From contig MNCI01013647.1 of NCBI GenBank assembly GCA_015680685.1, positions 90,326-154,325 of the forward strand: a stretch of DNA of 64,000 nucleotides, given 5' to 3'. The notes below the pieces were generated by a model, which was given only the letters and a program-made list of their open reading frames with translations, was not told where the DNA came from and made no database searches. The DNA is from Gnetum montanum (lineage: Eukaryota; Streptophyta; Gnetopsida; Gnetales; Gnetaceae). Within the stretch, counting starts at the first letter, position 1; each line of letters begins with the position of its first letter. Positions 45,265-56,287 of this stretch are shown here, one piece after another. Both the position numbers and the translations under genes were made by a program.

Positions 45265-48021
45265 ATGGCACCTAAACCAAGGCATCCAAGGGGAGAAGGA
45301 CCATCCCAACCAAGGGATAAGTGACTGAGAATGGGAAGGGGATGAGGCACACAACTTCTAGATCATGTGGAGGGCTCACACACAACTAGCTCCTTCTGCG
45401 AAGAACCTGACATGGAATCTGTTCGTTAGATTCCTAAAGAGGACATCCCAGTGAACAATCATGAAGGGATGAGACTCCGGTGGTAGCGTCGCGGCTTGAG
45501 GTCACCTTGACCTAGGCCTTTTTTGACACTATTAAGCAAAGGGAGCTACAACAAATGGTCCTTTAGGAGTTGAACTTTGGACCGTTCTTAGAGAATGCAT
45601 TAGAAGAGGTTAAAACCCAATTGCAAAATTCTCCTATGTGGCCAATCATCATATTTAGTGGTGAATGGTACCTAGGAGAAATTTACCTCTTCTAGACAAA
45701 TCAGAAATAGGGGTCCTGAGTAAGAATCAAAGACATTTATGTCTCTTACTCTACCAAAGCAATTGCACAAGCTCTACAATTGCTAGAAACTAGAGCTAAT
45801 GTGGCAAAGATTCCCAAACAAGTAGACCCTGAGTTTGGCAGTGCTATGGGGTAGAACGCAAGGAGTTTGACACCCTAACCACCATAGAGAGGGTTTATTC
45901 AAAAATTGCATCTTACCACTTGAATCCAATGGTAAGAAATAGCAAGATCACTACCTTCTCTATTGATGCATCTGCCACTCTAAGTGGAAAATTCCCTATC
46001 AACCTTCCACAGTTGCTTTTTCTTGAGATTGAGAAGGGATTTGCTAAAAATGAACATGAAAGGTGAGCTCTACCCTTTCCCTGACTAATCAGAAAATTAT
46101 GCAAATGAGTAGGGATAGCATGATATGCCAGTGACACACTTCATCATGCCCCAATTACCTCATGGTAGCAGATGATGAAGGAAAAGACTCTAGCCACAAC
46201 ACAACTCAAGGAAGAGTAGCAACCACCTCCACTGCCTACACAAACAACAAGGTTGTGCTCGTAGATAATTACAGGACACATACGTGAGATTTGAAAATAT
46301 CTCTTGAGCCAACAAGAGCAATCACTAAGAACTGGTGGAGGAGAAGACCTTTCAATCTATTGCCCTACGATGAGCCATCTTAAGTAAGTGGCTTGATCGG
46401 TGAGTCTACTAGAGAAAGAAGGGTCAATGTTTTCTATCACATGAATGCAAGTGCATGCTAGAATTGACCTCAATGTCTAAGAAGTAACAGTGTCCATCCA
46501 ACAATTATTTCCTAAAATTTTAAGAAATGCTGCTACTTTTTTGGTGAGTTTGGAGAATGGAGAGGTGGTGACTATCTTGGTAATGCAACACCACGGACAA
46601 GAAGTTGTGGATGAAGTGGTTGCTAAGAAAATTGCTATAGCCCTTAATGCACCTATAGTGCATGTACTAGATGTACATGGACTTGGAGATGTATAGACAT
46701 CCACAGGAACTTCATGTAGCAGACTCAATATAGTCCAACATGAAGAGTTGTTGGAATGACTAGTGGAAACCAGGCAACCACTTCCAGATGTATTTGATCT
46801 TCTGGACAATATTACTATGACCTAGTCTGAGTTGCTCTCAACAAGGGGCAAGTGCCTCATCTTGGAGGGGCAACTTGAAGTGGCACAAGCAAATCATCAA
46901 CATTTGGTGGTGGAAGTTTCCCACTTAAGGGTCCAACTTGCTGATCCAGCTTTCCTCAACTATGAACTCACTAGGGATGAAGCTTTTAAACAGCTTCAAA
47001 CCAAAATTTAGACAATTGAGGGTGAGTGAGAGTTGGTAATATTTGATAAGTCCTTAACAGATGTCCATGCTTACCATCTAAACAAGGACTTGGTATAGGT
47101 TCACCAGGAGAATGTAGGCTGACTGCAGAAGGTCATTGCCTATGCAATGTTGATGTTGAGAATCAACACATGAAAGACTTCATCCATTAATAGTAGGAGG
47201 AGCTAGCTAGGGTAAACACTAATGTGAGGAGATTGGCAGCTAAAAATTGTGATTTGCCTATGGAGGAAGTTCGAGCCTTACGACAAAAATTAGCAATTGA
47301 AATCGCCACTTGGAAAAATGAGGCCCTTAAGTTTGAATGAGTTAAAAATCACTATAGGGACCAGGTGGGATTGCAAAAAGAAGTAAATGAAAAAGAGATT
47401 TAAGTTACAAAGGCTAAAATGAACTAAGCACTCCAGTAGCTCTATGAAGGAGGTGAGGTATGGTAGCCCATCTTCAATGGCTTGAATGCCTACAACTAGG
47501 TTGAGATGCATCTCAAAGAGCTACAAATTGAAGAAATAATAGAATACATGGAGTTAGCCAATCTTTGTTATGCAAACTTGGCTATGCTAACAGTTAGAAG
47601 GTTGCGATCTTACCTAGAAAAGAAAGTGGTCACATCGTATTCTTTATATGAGGGCAAGTTCCAAATGCATAAAGAGACAAAAAAAAAGTTAGAAATAGCA
47701 AATGCAGAACTTGAAATTCTCTACATCCATTTTGAAGGATAATGTGCAGTTGCAAAGAACTTGGCCTAACGAATGAACAACTACCAGTAGCTGTAGACAT
47801 CGATCTGAGTAGTTGATATCGAATGAAAACAATTCATTGCTTGGTTTGTTAATTTGAAGGAACTCTTTCCTACACTTCCATGTCCTTGGGATGTTCCTAT
47901 TCTGACACACATTCCTGAAGCTGCCTAGATAGTGAACAATCCCAAAAGTAAAGAAGATAAAATGAGGGCATTATTGGAGGCTTTTTGCTTGCCTCTAGAA
48001 GTTGCAGCTATTGCAGGGTAA
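45265..48021 (+). pseudogene. Extra ORF of element D in the env position (coiled-coil protein)
   Basis: Starts with ATG in MAPKPRHPRGEGPSQP; the equivalent start in E is at 54259. Conserved blocks: LNFGPFLE, MWPII, GEWYLGEIYLF, IKDIYVSYSTKAIAQ, a central VVTILVMQH...NAPIV block, then a long charged heptad-like part and the C-terminal block KMRALLEAFCLPLEVAAIAG. No signal peptide or membrane segment is evident, so an envelope role is not supported. The first half, with a W-Y-x-G-E block and a x-V-S-Y-x-x-K-A-I motif, faintly recalls the putative plant transposon protein domain; that is a guess. Many stops. Confidence 0.65.
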
Positions 48022-48330
48022 TCATCATCAACGCCACAATTGCCACATGCACCAAAAGATGGTGAAGGCCCATCAGAACCATCACCACCAGGGATGGTGT
48101 GACCTTCTCTAGCAACTTTAGCATTTTTTGGTAGGGTGGAAAATCCATTGCTATCAGGGTGTTCAATTTTATCTTTGAACACCACAATTTTGTAATTTAT
48201 TTTTTTCCATACATTTGGGAACTTGGTATGTCAATAGAGTTAGTGTTTATGTAGATGTGTTTTGTCATGTGTGTTGTAATAACTTCATACCTTCTAAATT
48301 GTAATAAACTCGAGGATGAGTTTCCAGATA

Positions 48331-48342
48331 GTTGTGGGGGTA
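48331..48342 (+). other. Polypurine tract of element D
   Basis: GTTGTGGGGGTA immediately before the 3' LTR start TGATGAAGTG. The same position in E reads GTGGAGGTA. Confidence 0.65.
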
Positions 48343-49236
48343 TGATGAAGTGTTTAATCAATACGTTGACTAGGCTACATTAATGGAGCCCCGTTGATGC
48401 TGCCATGGTGATGTGACCCCATTGATGTATCCGTCCATATGTTAATGCGACCTCGTTAACGCAAAGTCTGTCTCTAGCTATAAATATGAGTGCACCCATT
48501 GCATTTATGACATCTTTTGGAGTAGTTGTAGTGAAACTCTTGCAGTTTGTTCCCGTAAGAGTTAGAATATTTTCTAAGTGCCTGCAGTAGGTGTGAGAAA
48601 CGTGTACGTCTCTTTATTCAAGTACCAATGTACCTAAGCCCATTGGTGTGACCAATAATAAAGATGAGCTTTCTGAGCATTCCTTGTAGCATTTGGATTT
48701 AACCACTTAGGCATTTAATAGTTTAATATTTCAATGCTTTAATAATTGTAGAAGATTTTATCGTTATCACTTTACTGTTATTGTCCTTTCATATTTTATG
48801 ATAACCATAGGCACGACCATCTTGAACATATATCAAACACTTGGTAACCCAGTGATGCTTAATGTCTGGGAACTCAGTAGTGGTTAGGGTATGCTCAGGA
48901 TGTGCATGAAAGATGGAATCAGTTGCTTATGCTAGGGAGAGTTAAGTGGTAAAGTAGAATAATTATAAATTACACAACTTTCCATTTCCTACAATTAAAG
49001 AATTAGACCTTCAAAGATAAAAAAGAAAACCAATAAAAATAATTTGCCTCAATCTCACTTAACCATCACTTTAGAATATCACAAGTGAGGTTGGGAAGAT
49101 AATGACTATTCTAACTAAGGTTTTGCTGGCTAGAGTTCAGTGTATGCAAGTGCTTGTAGTCTGTAAAATTTGATCGAGTTGTGCATGAACGCTCATGATT
49201 TGTATGGTTGGGCATAGGGGTACCTTGCCGCTCATA
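48343..49236 (+). repeat. 3' LTR of element D
   Basis: Matches both LTRs of E: start TGATGA, a TATA box TATAAATA at 48479-48486, GGGCATAGGGGTACCTTGCC near the end, and the end CTCATA (CTCATCA in E). It is followed at once by gag sequence of another element. Confidence 0.8.
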
Positions 49237-50580
49237 AAAAATAAACAAAAAATAGGTAGGAACATTATTAGAAAAAAGGAAAAATAGTTGTAGAAGAAGA
49301 GGCTATAGAATCAATCATAGAAAAGGATGATGGATGTGACATTTGCCAATACAACCATCCAAAGGGCTATTGCCTAGTTATGTTACATCTACATGAGTTT
49401 TGGGCATTTGCTTTGAATTCCAAGTTCATAAAAAAGCAAATGCCTAGGAAATTAGCTTATTCACAAGGTAATTATAGAGAATCCTACCACCAATCATATT
49501 ATTTTAGTGGGATTTCTTATTGGCCTCAACACTTCTATGAACCATAGTGGCAAAATCCACAGCCATGGGGGATACCATCAACAAACCAACAATACCCTTA
49601 TTGCCAGTCAAACTTATATGACTACTATGTTCAATAACCTATTTCTCCAAATGGCTCTACTTCCTTTACCTCGAATCACTACTATCACTCTTCTGAATAT
49701 CATCAACCTGCAACAACTTCTGTGGGATCACCATCTCATACCTCTTATCCTCTATCACATTTTTAATATTCTCATACTTTTCTCCACCATATGTCACCAC
49801 CAATAACACAAGAGGGATTGGCATCATAACATCAATGGAAGAATACCAATTGTGTTTTAAACATACACATGAATGATAATGCAAGTAGATCTCAACCATA
49901 GTCTCAAAAATTGTCTTTCTTCTGGATAGTTTCCAAACATGAGTACAAAAGTCAATGACCTACTAGCCCACCAAAACCAGCACAAGGCCAGCTAAGTGCA
50001 CCATCCCTCCTCACCAAAACAATGTCTTCCAATCCTACGCAAGAGCCAATACCCATTATCACTACAATGTAAAAAATAACAGATAAACCTATCACTGTGG
50101 AGAGATAGGAAATTCCATGCATTACTAATAATGATAAAGGATGTAGTTGTGGGCCCAAGGTTCAAAATATTAACACAATCCCTATATAGACCCACAACAT
50201 ATCTCAAAAATAAGTGTGTGGACAAATGGAAGCATGGACCACTAAACCAAAAGACACCCAATGGTCAAAAACTAAGAACCTAAAAGTGCCTGAAACATGC
50301 ATGGAAGCATCTGAACCACTTATTAACTCTTATTCTAAGAAAATGACCCTAACTAAGAACTCATAAAAAAATATTAAATCATAATTATACACTTGAAAAT
50401 AGAGAAAATAAGAACTTAGATGACCAAGATTAAATTACTATCATGATGACCTAGGAGAATAATAGAAAAACTAAATCACTAAGGATGGTAAGTAAGCAAC
50501 CCAGAGTGTATGATCCAAGGGATATAGAATGCATTTTTCAAATACTTTCCCATGAGTTCAAATGTGCTAAGAGGACTTAT
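49237..50580 (+). pseudogene. gag: gag C-terminal fragment of element F
   Basis: After an A-rich start the frame contains CDICQYNHPKGYC (about 49340), a CX2CX3HX4C motif one residue shorter than the usual zinc knuckle, also present in E's gag in mutated form. A Tyr/Gln/Pro/Ser-rich stretch follows (SYHQSYYFSGISYWPQ and onward), typical of the C-terminal tail of this Gag group. From about 50060 on the sequence may continue toward protease but no motif is clear. F is interrupted by D on the left and by E on the right. Confidence 0.6.
50576..50580. repeat. Target-site duplication of element E, left copy (CTTAT)
   Basis: CTTAT directly abuts the low-coordinate end of E and is repeated at 63529-63533. 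Five bases is the usual size for Ty3/gypsy integrases. Confidence 0.8.
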
Positions 50581-51439
50581 TGATGAGTGGCAAGGTACCC
50601 TATGCCCAACCATATAAGTCACAAAGTGTTCACATGTGATCTAGTCGAATTCCATGGACTCTATAGTTTCTGATATTTTAGTCTTCTAGGTAATGAATCT
50701 TGCCCTAAGATCATTTTTTGTCTTCTTAATTACACTTGTGGAGGTCAAAGGTATGGTTAAGTGTAATTGAGGCATATAATTTTTTTTATCATTTTATGAT
50801 TTAGGTCCTTTGGTGCTTGAAGAGAGAGAAAGTAGTTTAATGACTAATTTGATTTAACTAATTGATAGATCTCTAACTAGTCCTAACATAAGCATCTATT
50901 CCCACTTTTTATATATGTTGTGAACCCACATATCCACTACTAGGTTACAAAGTGCTATGCTACTAGGTGCACCAAGCAATAACACTGCTAGGATTATCAA
51001 GTAAATGCGTGTTACACTCGAAGCAGTCATACTTATGTAATTAATCTATCTAACTTATCTCACTTAATTACTTAATTATCTTAATTACTAGAAAACATTG
51101 AATAAATAACTAAAAATATTAAATGCATAAATGAAACATTTAGACTATCTAGAATGTTGCAAGGTTTGTCAAGAAGTTCACCTTTATTATTCCACACATT
51201 GGCATACTCAAGTACAACAATGCTCGAATAAAGATTTGCACACTCAATGACTCCTACTACAGGCACGCAAGAAAATATTCTAACTCTCAAATGGAAAATC
51301 TATAAGAGATTTTCTACACTATGGTTGATGGATGTCATAAATGTAGCTAGTGAGTGCATATTTATAAGCAAAAATGGTTCGTACATTGACAGGGCCTAGT
51401 CGATGAGGCCTTATCAATGTCGCTAGTGAGGACTCATCA
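50581..51439 (-). repeat. 3' LTR of element E
   Basis: On the minus strand it begins TGATGAGTCC and ends CCACTCATCA. It matches 62608-63528 and the D LTR over most of its length. A TTATAAATAT promoter motif is at about 51357-51366. Confidence 0.85.
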
Positions 51440-51760
51440 TACCTCCACGAATAAATAAAAAATCATCCTCAAGTTTCTTTACAAAATTAGGAAGTATGGG
51501 ATTATTAATTGGCTCCATACTTAACAAATTGACTTGACAAAACTACATGCCCGAGTGTATGAATCAACACATTACAAAAATTATGCTGTACATGACACAA
51601 AATTGAACACCATGGAATTACTTTGAATAATTGTACAACATGTTCTTTAATTATGTGAATTTAGTTGGAAAGATCAAATAGTCCTAGGAGGTGAAGGTTC
51701 CTAAGGCTCTAAGGGACCTTCATTGGCTATAGGCACATGTGATAGTTGAGGAGACTATGG

Positions 51761-54259
51761 CTATCTTGTTACTGCTATAACTTTTGGTGGGAGGTGAAAA
51801 GCATCTAGAAATGATTTCTTTTTCTCCTCCTTACTCCTGGGATCATGCACCATCCACGTAGCTTTGCCAATGTGGGTTGGAATGGGCATATCCCAAGGAT
51901 AGAGAATCATTGAAAATAGCTCCTTCGTGCTAATGAAATGGGTAGCACATTGTTCATGCTCACTGTTGAATGCTCTAATTGTATCTTTTAGCTCATTGTA
52001 ATCATTCATTCTCTTAGCTAAGTTCTTTATAGTTGATCATTGATCTATAAATCATTTCTTGAGAACTTCAAGTTTGACATTTGTTGTCTCAAGCTTTTGC
52101 TTAGTGTCCTTATGGTGCTTGAACTCAGCCTTGTATAGTAAGTATGAGATGACCACCTAATTTTCAACTTCTAACTACAATAATCCAATAGTCAGCATCA
52201 TCATGTTTTCATAGCAGAGATTGGCCAATTTCATGTACTCTATCATTTCTTTAATTTGCAACTCCTTCAGGTAGATCTCTGCTTTGTTATAGACATCTAT
52301 TCCATCAATGATGGGTTACCATACTTCTCTTCCTTACTTGAGTTATTGGAGGGCCTCATTTACTTTTTCCATATCCATTTGAATATTCTTTTCATTCATT
52401 TCCTTCTATAGGCCAACCTAGTCTCTATAATGATTCTTAACTTTTTCAAATTTCATAGCCTCGTTTTTCCTGGTGGCAATCTCAATGGTAGATTTTTGGC
52501 ATAAGGCTTGTACTTCCTTCATAGATAGATGATGATTCTCCATGGCTAATTTTCTCAATTTTATGTTTACCTTGATGAACTACTCCTAATATTGATGAAT
52601 GAACTCCTACATTTGTTAGTTTTGTGCATTAACATTGCACATGTGGTGATTTTTTATGGTCAGTGACTCATTTTCTTGGTACATCTAAACCAACTCCTTT
52701 TGAACCATGTAGGTTTTTTCTTCTACTATGGACTAGCTGAATATGGCCACATAGTTTCCTTCTCAACTTGTTTTAGTTATTTTTAAAGCTATTGAAAAGA
52801 TTCATCTTTGGTTATTGCTAGGTTGAGTAGTGCGAGATCAGTAAAATAGACATGTATTTTACCAACTTCTATGGCCAAGCATTGGTTTTGTGCTTGGGTT
52901 GTTTCAAGTTGCCCTTCTAGAATGATGCACTTTCCCTTTGCTTCTAGCAACTTTGATTAGATTGCATTAATGTTATTTAGAAGATCGAAGATATCCAAAA
53001 TTGGTTGCCTAGTCCCCACTAGTTGGTCTAACAACTCTTCATGCTTGGCTACACTCAATTTTCCGTTGACCATGCCTACAGATGTCTACACATATTGAAG
53101 TATAGGTATGTTTGGTATAGACACTATAGGTGCATTGAGTACTTTAGCAATTTGGTTAGCAAAAAATTTAGTAGTAGTCTCCTACCCTTAGTGTTGCATC
53201 ACCAATATAGTTGCCCCCTCCTCTTCTTCTAAATGCATGAAAAAGGAGGTAGCATTCCTAGAGATTTCTAGGAATAAATGATGTTGAGATAAAGACACCA
53301 TAACCTCTTAGGCATTGGGATCTGACCTCATAGGCAATTCCATTCATTGGATAGAGAATATCAATCCACATCTTTTCATCTAAATAATTGTTTGAGCCAT
53401 CTCATTAAGGTGACTCATGGCAAGTTGATATACAGATGGATCACCACCACTCATTCTTGCATGCTACTCCCACTCATGCAAGAGCTATTCTAAGATTTCA
53501 CACAAGTAGTCAATGGTTTCATGGGCCTCCAATGTTGTTTCTTGAGTAGGTGGTTGAGGTGGCAACTAAAGATAGTTACCTTACTGAGCCTCACTGTCAG
53601 ATTGTGGTGATAGGCTACTATTTTAAAGTATATGTGTTTTGCCAATGTGATCATGTCAAACTCCTTACGGTCAACCCCATAACATTGTTGGGTCCACCTC
53701 TTCTTGGCCTTAGGCTAAGCTTGCATTGATAGCTTTGCTAGTTGTGTCTGAGTATTTGGAAACCCAAGCACCTATGTGATAGCTTTAGCTAAGTAGGACA
53801 CTTGAATATCCTTGATCTTCAGTGTGGAGCCTGCCCTTTTATTATTCTAGAAGAGGTACATCTCTCCCATGTACCACTTCCCACTGGAAGTGATGATTGG
53901 CCACATAAGAGAGGTTTGTAATTGTGTTTTTACCTCTCTTGGAGCATGCTCTAAAAATGGCCCAAAGTTTAGTTCTTGAAGAACTGAGTGTTGGATATCA
54001 TGGGGCTTGATGGTGTTAAGGCAGGCTTGTGTTAGTGTAACTCCAAGCCTTGGTATGGGTCTTGGTGCTTCTTATTGTTATGATTGTTCTAGTGGAACTT
54101 CTTCTTCATCAATCTATTTGGAATCTTCAAAGGAGCCCAATCTAGTGGAACTGCTAGTGACTCTTGGACTTGTTTTTGTTAGCCCCTTCTAGTTCTGGGT
54201 CGCTTCTTCCTTGGTTGAGAGGGTCCTCCCTCCTATGGTCATTTTACTCTTGGTGCCAT
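51761..54259 (-). pseudogene. Extra ORF of element E in the env position
   Basis: Minus-strand counterpart of D's extra ORF, about 830 codons. Start at ATG 54259, stop TAG at 51763-51761. Shared blocks with D: LQELNFGPFLEHA, MWPIITSSGKWYMGE, KIKDIQVSYLAKAIT, VDRKEFDMITL, NAPIV, and the C-terminal KEEKKKSFLDAFHLPPK. A long Glu/Lys-rich part suggests coiled coil. It keeps length and order with D despite many stops, so it is an ancestral gene of this element group. No envelope features seen. Confidence 0.65.
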
Positions 54260-56287
54260 TTATAGTCACAACATGACCATGTCTTAGCAATTATTGTGTA
54301 ACATAAAACAATTGGAATACCTTATCTCCTTAGGATAGTTACACTTGGCTAAGTTGTGATTATGGCTAATTTAATCAGTTTTAATAATTATTTTATTTAT
54401 GTTTTAGTGTTAATAAGTCATTCTAGAGGATGTTGGAAGGATTAACTCTCAGAATTTGATGGTTTCATATCATTGTATTCATTAAGCCTTTGAGGGAGTT
54501 AGAAACATTTTCAAAAAATTTCATTAGAAACCTTAAGGTTTGTAGCCCTTACAATGAAGAGCTTATCTTTGGTAGTTTTAGGATCAAAGAATGAAATGAT
54601 TTGGACAAATAGTTGGGAAGTTATGGGCTCTAGAAGATTTTGGACTTTGAGAAATGGTAAAAGCTCCCCTCTTGTTATGAAGAAAATGTTAAAAATTTCA
54701 AAGTTTGCAGTGGTATTTATAGGATTTTTGACCTACATTGATGGGTCCTAGTCAATAGGGCCCCATTGATGGGGTTGGTTGTGTTGAAAGCTTAGTTGAT
54801 GCAGTTGTTAATAACCATGGACTTTTATTAACTTTGGTCAAACTTTGAAATTACAAGAAATTTTTGAGTGAAATTAGCATCAAATGGAAACCCAAAAAGT
54901 CACGAACATGATGAAAATAGTAGAAGAGGGTATTGGAGTTCAGAAAAGTGAGAAAAATGAGACAATGGTTTGGAGAATGAATTTAATTAAAGTTTAAGGA
55001 GCACTTTGCAAGTTACACAATGGAATATGTGAAAGATAGGATTGTAGTAATTTTTAAGGTAAGGGACTTAAGTATCCAAACTAAGAGATATGCAAGTGGA
55101 TCCTCCCCATAGCAGGCACATGCCCTTTTTGCCCTTGCATAACGTCAACTAAGGAGTCTATGGGTCCCATAATCAATTAATGATCATGAGAAGTTAAGGA
55201 CCACATAGAAAGAATCTACCTAAGAATTCCAACACATCAAACTAAGACTTCGAACATAAACTGGTAGTGAGGTGGGTTATGGCAACATACATGGATGAAT
55301 AAGAAGGTAGGATGGCATTTTGAACTAAGGTCATAAGAAGTTCCTTGTAAAGTTTGTGTTTAAAATGACCTAAGAAGATCCATCCTTAGTCTAGACCAAA
55401 ACCAACCTCTTTCAGTGACTTCACATCACCACTCTAAGATTGATCCACCTCCTCGAGACACAAGAGTGCTCCCACCAAATAACCATCATTCCACAAAGAG
55501 AAGATGAGAAAAGTAGGAAGTGAGATAGGACCTTAGTTAGAGGAGACCTTCAAGCATGGGTAACATGTCTTTCTAGTCCCATAACTAGTGCTTGTAGCCC
55601 ATTTATTTATCTAAGGGGTGCGATTTGAATTCCTATCATGTTTGTTTTTCTTTTCTTTTCTTTTTTTGGATGGAAACCACACCTTGAAAAGACTTTATTT
55701 AACTTCTTGTTATTGGAACATGAAATAGTAAGTAGTTAATGAAAACAATCAAGCACTCAAGTAAGTAGAAGAGTACAAAGAGTATTGAGTCCCCTTGAAG
55801 TCACACCCTATACAAACCTGTGAATCCTTCCCAATTTTGAAAACTACCAAGGTTAACAATTTATTAAAAATTTCTTTAATGGAAGGAATTTTAGAATTCC
55901 AAAACAAGTAAAACCATAAATTTTGTGAATGAGTGGATGTCATGGACTCAATACTTGTTCCATGAAAAATAAACCACATCATAGTTATTAGACATAAAAA
56001 TTCAAAAATAGAAACTAGACATTGACAATTATAATATTAAACACAAACCATCATTAGTAAACAACAATAGTGGCACTGTGTCCTACGGTAATAAAGCACT
56101 TTTATTAGCAAAAATAATGAAAAGTAACACATAGAGACACAATAAGATAAAATATAGAAAAAATTATACAATATTCAAGAAATATAAAACATACTAACAA
56201 TGTTCTAAAACAAAATTTAAGAAAATGGATAAAAATCAATAAAGTGTAAAACAAAAAAGATGAAAAACTGAGAAGCCTTGTAGATGG
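54260..56287 (-). other. Non-coding stretch between pol and the extra ORF of E
   Basis: AT-rich, no gene. Parts match the same stretch of D (for example around 55790 and 55660). A C/T-rich run near 55640 flanks one of these blocks. Confidence 0.5.

Larger units (their letters stand above)
40448..49236 (+). mobile_element. Element D: 3' part of an Athila-like Ty3/gypsy retrotransposon
   Basis: Pol (from just before the RT) at 40448-43205, a long non-coding stretch, an extra ORF (45265-48021), a purine-rich tract and the 3' LTR (48343-49236). Its 5' half is absent because C inserted into the RT; that half would lie left of C. Element E carries the same parts in the same order. Stops throughout show an old insertion. 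Confidence 0.82.

Noticed and set aside
46477-46809. Minus-strand frame of 110 Ser/Thr/Cys-rich residues
   Set aside because: Shadow of the extra ORF of D, whose plus-strand product matches E.
49952-50261. Minus-strand frames with hydrophobic segments near the F fragment
   Set aside because: The plus strand matches Gag tail composition; the hydrophobic frames have no copy in E.
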